From assembly GCA_025667525.1 (NCBI GenBank), contig CM046876.1, forward strand, positions 536,598,038 to 536,662,037: a DNA stretch of 64,000 nucleotides, read 5' to 3'. This stretch comes from Glebionis coronaria. Its lineage: Eukaryota > Streptophyta > Magnoliopsida > Asterales > Asteraceae. Both the position numbers and the translations under genes were made by a program. This document shows, in pieces, positions 46,738 through 57,985 of this stretch. The notes beneath the pieces are model-generated. The model was not told the origin of the DNA and searched no databases. It saw nothing but the letters and a program-made list of their open reading frames with translations. How positions within the stretch are numbered: the stretch's first letter is position 1; every line of letters starts with the position of its first letter.

Positions 46738-49243
46738 TGATTGTAGGAAAACTACACCTCTTAGGAAAAAGGCGTAAAAGCGGTAAGTATTGAACAAATG
46801 ACTTTAGGAAAAATCAAGTGTTAATGACCCTTAATGAAATGAAAGTTCGTTTCCCAAGGAGGTATATGTGTGTGAGAAATTTGTTAAATGTTTGTGATTA
46901 ATGATTGGTTTAGAAGGAGATGAGAAAAGAAAATGACGAAGACGTAAAAATAAAAATTACCAAGAAAAATCACTATTAGAAAGTTAAAACGTAGAACCTT
47001 AAAAATCACCAAAATAAAAATAAATTCTAAAAATTACCAAAAATTCACCAAAAATCAAATTAAATAAACTAAGAGTTTACCAATGATCAAAACTTTTTCA
47101 AACCTTTTAAATAATTAAATATTCAATTTTTAAATGCTAATTAAAGCCCTAAAAATCAAATAAATTATCAAAAAGCCCAAATAAAGATTTTTAATTGGTA
47201 ACACTCTAAATTGACCTAAAAAGATTAAAAACTATTTTTAGAAATTTTAAAACTAATAAAAACTATTTAAAATGATTTTAAAACTATTAAAACTTAAAAT
47301 AATTATAAAAATTAATCTATAAGTGATAAAATTATTATAAAAGTTGCTAAATTCCTATTTTAATGTAATTAACTTAAGAAAAATGTAAGAAGTTGGAAAA
47401 AGTGAAATTTTAAAAATAATAATAAAATAATAATAAAATAATATTAAAAATCCAAAAATTATAAAAAATTCTAAAAACTTGCAAACTAGTTTATTTTAAC
47501 CTAAATAATCAGAAAATCAAAGTGAAATTACCAAAATACCCCTATTGGGCCCTCAAATGGGCCAAATCCAAAAACAGTCAACCTAAATGGGCTTTTGGGC
47601 CCAAAAAGTCAAACTTGGCCCAATTGACTTGGAAAAGCCCTATCTGACTTAAAATTCAATTCTAAGAACAAATCTCTAAAGGCCCAAAAGCTGAATGTGA
47701 GCTTATCACAGCTTATTGAACACAAAGCTTATTCGTATTGGGCTTTTCAGCCCATTAAGCCATAAGCTAATGCCATAAGCTCTAATTTAACACACAGCCC
47801 TCTTTTAGGATACTTAAGAGATCTGTCAAAAGAAATTTCCAATAAGCACACTCAATAAGCCAGAAAATAGAAAAGCAAAAATCCACAAAATGACAAAATA
47901 GTCGTTTTTGAGAAATAATGCACCTCAGGACTTGATTCAACTTGCAAAAGCTTTCAAATGGACTCAATAAGCAATATCAATCAACAAAAATCCAATAAGC
48001 ACAACCAATAAGCCAGAATAAGCACAAATAAACTTATGTAAAAGTCAAAGGAGTTGGTTTTCTAGTCAAACCTAAAAGTCAACCACCCAAATGCTCCAGA
48101 ATGAACAAATGGGTCAAAATATGAGCACCTATTACAAAAATAAAGTTGTTGCTGGTTGGAATAAGCTATTATAGCTTATTGATAAGCTGACACAAAAATT
48201 GCACTATCAGTGGAAACCAGCAGGGGAAAGGAGTTCCCACTGCTTTGACTAATTGACCAAGCTTATTTGAGAGTTCTGGTTTGATTCAATTGGAAACAAA
48301 GGCACCCTTGTGATCAGTGAATCACAAGGAGTCAATAGCAACAATAAAATCACAAAATGATCCACACAATAAGCCACAATAAGCCAAACAGTCCACAGAT
48401 ATGCTCCAGATATGCAAATAAGCAGTTAAGCACTTAATAAGCAGATTTAAGCAAAATAAGCCAACCAAACTTAACCAGATGCATACATAAGCTATATAAA
48501 CTAACAATAAACACAAAGCAACAAGAATCAAACACTGAATCAAAGAAATCAGCAAGATCAAAGCACTAGAAGTTACTGATGAACAATGAACATATGTAGA
48601 AACAAGTTTTGCTGATATACTTGACACTTAATCCAATTTCAATGCTCAAATCCTTCTACCCTGGTGTGATTAACTATGATTTAGCACTTGTTAGCCCTAG
48701 CCTAAGCCTAGATCTAGGTGTCCTCAAAATCCTAGCCAATTTTACCAAGTTATGAAGATTTTATAGCCAATCTATGAATCTATGTGTTCAAGACCTCAAA
48801 ACCTGCAAACAGATGAACAATATCACCCAAACAACAGATACCAACACTTGCTAACAACACACAAGCACTTAACAAGCCACAATCCAAAATTATGCAGTAA
48901 TCCCAAACACTCCTTAATCAGTTACTTATCAAAGAAACTTGTGATTTCTTCTAATAACCTACTGATTTTAATGATCAAAAACACTTACTAGGCAACAACT
49001 AACACAATCAAACACATAAATCACCAACACAAACACAAATACTCAAAATTAAAGCACAAAATCCAAAACAGGCATAAACATGAAATTTTTAGGGGAATCT
49101 TAACAAGAGCTTATACCTGCCTTCCACAACATCCTAGGAAGGCTAGCAATGCTCCTTGGACCTTGTTCAACAACTAGAACAAGACCAAGGTACTTCAATG
49201 AAGGAGATGCAAACAACCTTGGTTGATGGTTCAAAGTAGAACC
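46738..49243 (-). repeat. 5' LTR of element D, partial
   Basis: This matches 36459-38956 with few differences, including an extra AATAATAAA unit near 47425. Its U3 part, with the TATA box, is displaced beyond element E. Confidence 0.9.
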
Positions 49244-49775
49244 TTAATAAGTGTGTAAACACTTATCCTTTTGCCACTAAAATCAAGGAAAAACAAGACC
49301 AAAACGTGTAATTAATATCGTAAATGTCGGAATTATGCGTGGTTTGTGTTTTTGTTGTGAAATAGGTACAAAAGATCAAAAAGAAAGAAAACACGGGATT
49401 TCACGGTCATTTATCGAAGAAAAAGCCAAAGATAAAGTCAAAGGACCAAAAAGTGCCAAAAGAATAAAGTTTGGAGGACTAAAGACGAAGATTTGATGAA
49501 GATTATACAACAAGGACCATTTTTGCCAATCTCCAAAGTCACCCACTAATAAACCACATTGAAGAGCACAAAATTACGAAGCCAACGATCCCGACCTCAC
49601 GTCATAACTCCTCACGATTTATTTTCTATGAATTTTTTTAAGTTTAATAAGTTTTTAAATTAAATAATTATTTTCTTAATAAATAAATAATATAAATATA
49701 TATATTTTCGGAAATTAAAAAAAAAAAAAAAGAAAAAAAAAAGAAAGGGTTTTTATAAAAATAAAATAAATTTTC

Positions 49776-49806
<31 letters not shown>

Positions 49807-49807
49807 C

Positions 49808-49809
<2 letters not shown>

Positions 49810-49883
<74 letters not shown>

Positions 49884-51204
49884 AACCTCAATTTTATTAA
49901 TCACACAAAATTGGAAGGGAGCCGCGAAACAAGCTGCGCGCCCACCCCTTTTTGAATACAAAAACTAAGCCTAGACATCAAAAAACCGCCACTCCTCGCG
50001 TCATTAGAATGACAAACAGCTAACCGCTTAAGACGCGAGAGAGTATCCATCGCCTCCTCCTCAAACTCCCCAAAGGTCGAGAAGGCGAATGGAATAAACG
50101 AGTAACCATGCTCAGCACAAATAGAAGAATACTTCCTCTTCTTCTTCTGAACAGCCGAATCCAACCCCGTTCCTGCAAACGGAGAAACCCCTGTAACATC
50201 TAAACACGCGTCTTTGCCCTGGGACCAATTGTGTAGTAATAAATCAGCTGGCCGAAGATCACGCCCACCATCAGAAACAAAACCCATATCGGCTTCTTTC
50301 CTCACCGACACACCAACCTTAGAACAAATATCAAACAACACATCACGAACAAGATTGTGCCGAAACTTAACCCCCAAATCACTAGCGCAATGAACAGCAT
50401 GATCACCCCACAGATCCATCCGATGTACATGACAACCCGAGCACAAAGAACCATCAGGAAATAAAGGAATCGACAAACGATAGCACAATACCGCACGAAA
50501 CTGTCTCGGGTTCATCCGCTGACCCAGCCCATCAATCGGAATAGTGAAGAGGTAATCTTGTGCATGAGGAGCACGCACACAGCTGAGAAGTGCCTCCTGA
50601 CGACGACTCAACCCGAAACGCGACGTCAAACAACCATCAATGAAACCAAAGTAACTCTTTGCCAAAGACTTCATAAACTGGGGGACAGGAGAGCTAGTGG
50701 TGACAGAGAGAGGATTGACACCACAACAAGTCGAGAAAGCATCAAGAGCAGACTGAAAAATAGGGCCCGGCGAAACAATCCCAGACCTCGCCAAAATCCG
50801 ATCCTGCAAATCACCAGACTGTAAACGAGAAGCAATAAAGGCAAAGCACCTGACATCCTCAGCACATAAAACCCCTAGGCCACCAATACTGATAGGAAGA
50901 GTAGCAAGACGCCACTGCAAATCACCAAACCCAGGCCCTGAACCCGTAACAATCAACTCCAAAGACGCGCGTAATGCCTGATCAAACTGTGACAAAACAC
51001 CCTCAAGAAACCCAGGGGGGCAAGTCCTCAAAGCATACACCAACTTAGAAACACCAGCACAGTAACGAAGGAGAAGAAGTTCACATTGCGGGTCATCAAG
51101 CCCCCTAATAGCCTCTAACAAAGAAATAGCCTTAGAAACCCGACGCGCAACAAAATTACCAGCAAAACCTGAATCACGACTAATAGAGCCACCAAGAAGC
51201 TAGT
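49810..51204 (-). mobile_element. RTE-type LINE, 5'-truncated, with a tail of about 70 A
   Basis: The minus-strand 3' end is marked by an uninterrupted run of about 70 T on the plus strand (49810-49879), i.e. a poly(A) tail. The body carries the C-terminal half of an RTE LINE protein. The left flank is LTR sequence of element E (TATTATCAC), also seen uninterrupted near 60510. The 5' edge near 51204 is inferred from the end of coding similarity; no clear target duplication is seen. Confidence 0.8.
49901..51200 (-). CDS. RTE-type LINE protein, C-terminal fragment
   Basis: An uninterrupted frame reads from about 51200 down to the stop at 49901 (406 residues from the first Met at 51121). Blocks include KLVYALRTCPP, SGPGFGDLQWRLATLPISIG, GGLGVLCAEDVRCFAFIASR, RAPHAQDYLFTIPIDGLGQ, then CSGCHVHRMDLWGDHAVHC (a Cys/His cluster), RPADLLLHNWSQGKDACLDV and QKGVGAQLVSRLP. 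From memory this is the C-terminal region of plant RTE-clade LINE polyproteins; the YADD part of the RT would lie upstream and is missing. Intact coding plus the long tail point to a recent insertion. The start is an artefact of 5' truncation. Confidence 0.8.
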
Positions 51205-53950
51205 TCAAAAATAAAAGGAAAGTTATTTTATTAACCTATCAGTCCAATATCCCTATCATGACCCATCACCTGTGCCTTTTTGAACCCCAACTCAACCCAA
51301 TAATTACTCCCAGTCAAACCAAACAGTATCTTCCCTCCTATTTTTCAGGTTACTATTCACCCATCTTCCCCAAATTTACCCAGGGACGATTTTTACTTAA
51401 ACGATGGTAATTCCCCAATTAAATGATAACAAAGCATTACAAGACATCCAATGAGCAAACCCCAGCTGTCAAAGAACCCATTCAGCAATCACATGGTGTC
51501 AATTGCCAAGCTGGCAATCCGAAGTTATAAAGAAAGAAACACAGCCTTGATTGAATTTTACAAAGAAACCTTTGTAAAAAAAACACAAGTGTCCCATCAT
51601 TCCTTGCCAGCCTGGCAATCCAAGTGAAGAAAGAGAAAACCCAAGATGATCATACGGTTCAGATTTGTGCTTCAATATGAAGCAATATCCAATGGACGAA
51701 ATTGAAACCCTTGGAGAGAGAAACTCACCCCAAAGGCTCATCTTCAGCTATAAATAGGGCTTAGTTTTTCATTAATTCTCATGTAATTTTTCCTTAGTCT
51801 AAATTATGTTATTTTCATTTTTTTTGTAATGTTCTCTTTTAATTCAGTTTAATAAAAGTTCTTAATTCCAGTTTTAATTCATGTTATTTACTTTCTGCTT
51901 TTAAATCTCATACCTATTTTACTTTGTGTTTCAATCTGTCATTAAGTTATAAGCTAATATAAGTCGTTTTCAAATTTCATAATTAGTCTCTCATAAGCTT
52001 GTAGAAGCCTATGTGAGGCTTTGTTTTTTAAATACTAAGGAAAAGTCTACTGCTCTAAAATTCATCAAAAGTAAATGTTCATCGTCTTTGATTCTGAAAG
52101 TTACTGTTCCTGCTGGTGACGTTGTGTTCGTGACAGATTATCGAGTTCCTGAAGGTGTTAATATAGTTTGTGGTTATGTTTTGAGCATCGTCTTCATCAA
52201 CGGAGGCCTGGAATCAAGTATACTCGTATTTTTCATTTTCAGCATAATTTTTGGATCTTAATTGCTATAATTTGTATCTGCTGTGCTAGGTGCTTAAATT
52301 CTGTTTATTCCTAGTTCATTTGATTAGTTTGAGTTCTTTAGATATCTGTTTTAGCTTATTAGTCTTTAGATCATCTTTTCTCTTTGTTAAACTTGCTGAT
52401 ATAGCATATAGGTGTGTTTGGTTAAGCTGTTTGTGTTAAGAGGCGTTATAGCTGCTGTCTAGATACACTTGTCCTCTCATTTGCAGTATAAAACTAGCAC
52501 TATTCAGTGTTCAGAAGTCTAACTCCAAGGTCAAAAAGGCAAACGGTGATAAAAAAGTTTGGGTCTAAATTTCTGCCTAAACAACCATTTTCATCTTCAC
52601 TTTTCTCTTTGCTCAATAGGATTTAGGATTAGTGCTTTAGTGTTCTGAGTAGCTAGTACTAGTGGCTTTAAGAAGTTAGTTAATATTTCTAGCTAGAGAT
52701 TATTAGATAAGTCACAAATCGGCCTCAAATATAGCTTATCACAACTGATGTTATAATTAGTTTCTGAATTTAATTCTTTGTTTAGCTTATTAGGTATTTG
52801 TAGTTCGTGTTCCTTTTCAAAAGTTGCTCATTCTCAGTCCTTTAGTCGATAAAAGTCACAAGGTAGCTTTTTGCTTAAAGTCAATTTTGGTCAAACTCGT
52901 CCAATAAGCTCGATTTAGCTTATTCTGTCATACTGCTTATCTAGGTGATGTTAGAACTTGAAATAAGTTTTGATCTCTTTTTTTCTCAGCCCATAAGTAA
53001 TTGTGGAACAGTTCACGTCATTTGCTTAAGCCTAGATACGTTTTTCAAACTTTTGTACTTTTTCAAAAATTCGAATAAGCACTTAGAGCTTATCTTATGA
53101 GCCCAAATTAATTTTACATAGCTTATTTTCGATAAGGAACATATAGAAACGATAACGAGCTTATTTCGTCCATTAAAACTCGAGTTCTAGCTCATTATAT
53201 TACACCAGCCCGTTTTTAGCTTTAGGAGTTCGAATATTGCATTTTGATCCCCCAATTCACATACAGTTTACATTTTTAGTTAATTGCAACATTGGTCCCC
53301 TATTTTCTGCATGTTTTCACCACCTGCATATATAAGAAGGAAGAGGCTACGTTTATTTTAAATTGCTGTTGGGCTTTGAACATTGTTGGGCTTATCTCTT
53401 CATATAGGCTACGTTTTTTTTATAATAGAAAAGCTATTTTGATTACATTTCATGCATTTCATTCTATTTTCATTTTATTTCATTTTAGTTTTAAATAATC
53501 AGATTTTTAGTTTTAATATAAAAAGGTTTTAATTAATAAATATAAACAATATTAAAAGTATAAAAATTAGTTTTTACATTTTTAGAATAAATTTAGCATT
53601 TACATTTTTAGATTAATTTTGCATTCTCATTTTTAGCATTTTTATGTTTTGCATTTGTACTTTTATTTTTGTTTAGCATTTTAATAATTCGCATTTACAT
53701 TTTAATTGTGCATTTTAATATTTTTACTTGCGGTATTTGCACTTTGTTTTAGATTAGTAAGTATTTACGTAGTAATAGTATTATATTTATCTTTTTGCTT
53801 GCTTTGTGCTTAAATAGAAATAGATCTCCAAACAAGTATTATAACCAAAAACAATTAATCTCTACGTTAAAGTTGAAAATCAATTCGAGTCGAGTCGAGG
53901 AAAACGAACTTAATTGCATAAAAAGAGTTTGCAAAAACCATAGTTTCAAA

Positions 53951-53964
53951 TGGCGCCGCTGCCG
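53951..53964 (+). other. Primer binding site of element E (tRNA-Asp type)
   Basis: TGGCGCCGCTGCCG matches the start of the Athila-type tRNA-Asp primer site, which is also seen in element D. Confidence 0.78.
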
Positions 53965-54691
53965 CTTCGCTCGTACGATTGACGATTTTTCGTGAAGACG
54001 TTTGGATTTTGGGATCCGTTCTTTTTGAACGTTATTTTCTTGCACAAAAAATCAAAAATACAAAAAAATCAAAAACTTTAAAATACAAAAAAATTAAAAA
54101 ATCACAAAAGCAATTTCTTTCCTAAGAATTGCACCAAAAAAATTAAAAAAATCCAAACGTAATACTTTTTCCTAAAAGTATTACACCAAAAATATTACGT
54201 ATTAGTGTTAATTTTTAATTCGATTTCTTTCGTTTTTATTGTGAATATATATTTTTCTAAAAAATACAAAAAGATTTTTCTTTTACTATAATATATTACG
54301 TAGCACAATAACTTACCTACTTTTCAAATAAGCCTTAGTTGGGATTTCATCACCTAACTATTGTAGTCGAATCCTAAACGAAATAAAAAGGCAAAATAGA
54401 TAAATACTAGTAAGACGTTTGAACTCAAAATATACAAACTATAAGGTGGGTATAAGGCGACGCGCTATAAAAGTCCGTCTAAGGAAAAAGGTTTTTAAGT
54501 GCTTTGTGCCACCTCGTTTCCCCCCTTGCTTGAGCGTATATTGAGAGGGACGACCGATTATTGGTTTGCCGACTCAATTAGTATTTAAGTATATATTTTT
54601 GTAGCTTTTTACTATTGCTCCTCGAGAGGGAAAATCCTTTTCCTCTCAAAGTCGACCGAGGTCACCTACCTCATTCCAAAGTTTTAATTGT
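53965..54691 (+). other. Leader of element E with a second TATA-like site
   Basis: Non-coding. The segment 54430-54535 is conserved with the D leader: AAACTATAAGGTGGGTATAA, then TATAAAAG at 54466-54473, CTAAGGAAAAAGG, TTTTAAGTGCTT and CCTCGTTTCCCC. Confidence 0.6.
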
Positions 54692-57600
54692 ATGCGCACT
54701 CGCGCGCGTACATACATACCGAGTGGTGTACCAAATACTTCTAATTCTTCCAAAAAGAAGAAGAAGAAAAACAAAAAGACCGTCATTCAAGCCGATCCCG
54801 AGAATCGAGCTTTCGACATAACGATGGCAACGGATAATCGACCAATGATTGAGATTCTTCAATCTCACGTTGAAGGAAACGATGACGCGATTGTGGTGCC
54901 GACCATTGGAGCTAATCATTTTGAACTTAAACCGGATTTTATTCGAATGGTTTCCGCTACACCATTTTTAGGTCGTACTAATGATGACCCACACGCTCAT
55001 ATCAAATGATTCATCCAATTAGCAAATACCGTCAAATACAATGGGGTGCCACAAGAGGCCGTTCGCCTCCAACTTTTTCCTTTTTCCCTCGAGGGACAAG
55101 CCCGGATTTGGCTTGATAAGGAACCACCCCAAAGTATTACCACATGGATCGACTTAGAGACCAAGTTCATTAACTACTTTTTCCCACCATCACGGACTAC
55201 TTCCTTAAGGAATGAAATAATCAACTTTGAGCAACAATATGGGGAAACTTTTAGTGAGTCTTGGGATCGATTTAAAGAGCTTTTAAGAAAATGTCCACAA
55301 CACGGTTTCACTAAAGTGCATCAAATAAATACGTTTTACAATGGTTTGACTCTAAATAACCAAGACTCACTTAATAGTGCCGCGGGGGGCAATATTCTTG
55401 TGAAAACCATGAACGAGGCTTGGGCCATTATTGAGAACAAGGCAAAAGTGCAAACCAAAAGTGTTAGGGCTAATATGGCAAGTGCTAGTACGAGTAATAA
55501 TGAGGTGAATGATCAAATTAAAGAGCTTACTTCAATTGTGAAAACCCTTGCTCTAAGAACCGATGCCCTCACTACACATGTACATGCCGTGAAAGATAAT
55601 AGTGAAACGTGTGAGACTTGTGGTGGACCACATTCATATTTCAATTGTGACAAGGTTTATAATCAACAACAACAAGTTTGTGCTTTTAATGCTAATGAGA
55701 GGGTTCCATTTAAACCTAATGTTGATGTTAACCATTTGTCATACAATAGTACTAATTATTTGGCTCCCCCGGGTTTTGTAGCACCTCAAAGACCACCCCC
55801 ACCCGCCTAAAATACCCAATACCAAAATAGGAACCAAGGTCCTCAAATGGGTAATTTTCAAGGGAATGCTAATCAAGGGAATTTTAATGGTCAAAATCAA
55901 GGGTTTCAAAATAATCAAGGTTTTTACAATAACAACGGTTTTCAATCTCAATATCAAAATCAAGGTTTTCCTAATCAAGGGGTTAACAATCAAGGGTTCA
56001 ATCAAATGACTATGCAAAATCCTCAAATGGACTTGGTTCTACAAAAATTGACCGAACATGAGAAAATCATGCAAGCATCGACTAGACAAATGCAAGAGTC
56101 CAATGATAAGAGATTTTTGACTATGTTGCAAACCCTTAGACCCCAAGGTGCCTTACCATCCAATGCCGAGATTAACCCTCGTGCTAATGTGAGTGCTATC
56201 AATACTCGAAGTGGAGCCAATTTAGTGGGACCTTCCATCTCTTCGCCCGAAAAGGAGAGACAAGGCCCGGAGGTCATAATGAGTAATCCTACTCCCCCTC
56301 CGGTGATTCCGCCCACTACCACTCCTAGTTCTAGTCCTTCATTGCCGAAAGAGCCTATTCCTACGGTTGTTCAAGAAGCGAGTCCTTCTCCTTCTCAACC
56401 TAAGCCTAATATTCCTTATCCATCTAGGTTAGGCAAGACTAAAGTGCTCAACAAAGATGACATTCATGTCTCTAATTTTTTGAAAATGATTTCCAATGTG
56501 AATGTTAACGTAAGCCTTATTGAAGCACTTGCTCAAATGCCAAAATTTGTGAAAATGTTTAAAGATTTGCTTAATAAGAAAGAAAAAATGGTTGAGCTCG
56601 TTAACACCCGTTTAAATGAGAATTGTTCCGCGGTTCTTCTCAAAGAGCTTCCCGAAAAGCTAGGAGATCCCGGACGATTCGTGTTACCTTGCTCGTTTCC
56701 TCAAATCGATGATTGTATGGCTTTAGCGGATCTCGGCGCTAGCATCAATCTTATGCCACTTTCGGTTTGGAAACAATTGTCATTACCCGACCTTGTACCG
56801 ACTCGTATGACTTTAGAGTTAGCTAATCGAACTCTCGCATACCCCGTTGGTATTGCCGAAGATGTTTTTGTTCGAGTTGGTACATTTACTTTTCCCGTGG
56901 ACTTTGTCGTCGTCGACTATAAGATGGATCCTCGTATTCCGTTAATACTTGGTAGACCATTCTTAAGGTCCGGAAGAGCCTTAGTTGATGTAGCCGAAGG
57001 GGAGTTAATTCTTAGGGTTAGGGATGAACAACAAGTTTTTAAAATGGGAAAAATCACAACTAAATCAAATGGAAAAGAGTCGGTCAATATGATTGATGTT
57101 CTTCATTATAATGATGACGAGATTTTTATTAATCCTTTTGGAATTGAAAAATCTAATCAAAATGATTTTGTGATAAACTCATCCCATCCCTTAGAGCCTC
57201 AAATTTTTGATACTCCCATTTATGACACCGATAGTGATGACACTTCTTCAAGTGATCACACTATCTTCGGCTTAGACGACTCGTCTTTTGACCCACCCAC
57301 TTTTGACCCACCCATTTATGATACCTAAATCTTTGATACCTATGATGATGACACTTCTTTAAGTGATCTCATTAATTTTGATGACCTACTCCATGATCTT
57401 AATGCACCTCATATCTCTATGAGTGATTCTTCCATGGAGACTCCTTTTGACTTCTATACTCCAATTTTAGAGGTCATGACTATTGAGGAGGATCCTCCAC
57501 TCTTAGAGATCATACCTACTTTAGAGGTTATTCCATTTGAGGAGGATTTAGATATCTTTCTAAATACCTATTTTCCTCATGAGGAAGAGTTTTCCTATGA

Positions 57601-57985
57601 CTCCGACGATACTTATGTTTTCACATCAAGTTTGGAAGAGGATGACTTTCCCACTATGGATTTTGATGATATTTTGAGCTTAAATGTCGACACCTCTTGC
57701 TATTTTCCCATTAAGGAACCGGTGTTTGATCCGGGAATAGAGACTTTTGTGCTTTCATTGCCATACCACCTTACCCTTCCTAGTAAGAGATTTTTGCTTA
57801 AGGATACCCCACTTTCCGATGACTTGCGTACCACCTCGGGGTTTATTTCCTTTTGTGATGGAAATTATGTGTTTGACCCGGGTGGATTTTCATGGGGTAT
57901 GCCTTATATGACTTTGTTTCACCTTTATCATGGAGAGATTTTCCTCCCTTGGAAATCTCGGTTGTTCCATGATTTTCCCATTTGA
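54692..57985 (+). pseudogene. Athila-like gag-protease polyprotein of element E
   Basis: A single frame of about 1,097 codons has no frameshift but three stops: TGA 55007-55009, TAA 55808-55810 and TAA 57326-57328. It begins with a basic segment (KKKKKKNKK), then ATDNRPMIEILQSHVEG. The Gag domain follows (FPFSLEGQARIWLDKEPP, FFPPSRTTSLRNEI, KVHQINTFYNGL). A zinc knuckle, CETCGGPHSYFNC (C-x2-C-x3-H-x4-C), precedes an Asn/Gln/Gly-rich linker. The aspartic protease has LADLGASINLMP (Asp codon 56729-56731) and PLILGRPFL. The acidic tail has Asp-rich repeats and ends near VFDPGI...LFHDFPI. No RT follows. Each stop could come from CGA or CAA by one C-to-T change. Confidence 0.9.

Larger units (their letters stand above)
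36459..49243 (-). mobile_element. Athila-like element D, gag-protease only, very long LTRs
   Basis: This is a minus-strand element. Its 3' LTR is 36459-40405 (3947 bp). Its 5' LTR starts at 46738 and is interrupted at 49243 by element E, so only about 2.5 kb is seen. The shared parts (36459-38956 and 46738-49243) are nearly identical. A tRNA-Asp-type primer site and a purine tract are in the right places. The 6.3-kb interior encodes Gag and protease but no RT, RNase H or integrase. It lies in the LTR of element C, a relative in the opposite orientation. Confidence 0.9.
49244..53940 (+). repeat. 5' LTR of element E, with a LINE inserted
   Basis: LTR sequence runs 49244-49809 and resumes near 51205 after the RTE insertion. 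TATAAATAG at 51749-51757, followed by pyrimidine-rich sequence, is the likely promoter. Much of 52380-53200 carries GCTTATT/AATAAGC words, and 53520-53720 is repetitive (GCATTTACATTTTTAG-like). The right edge is placed just before the primer site. Confidence 0.8.

Noticed and set aside
49779..49809. ATT microsatellite as a centromeric or telomeric repeat
   Set aside because: It is a short (ATT)n tract that belongs to the E LTR and recurs at 60484-60540.
54692..57985. Programmed stop-codon readthrough joining the parts of E Gag-protease
   Set aside because: Three stops at unrelated places, each explained by one C-to-T change, fit decay better than recoding. The D copy has its stops at other positions.
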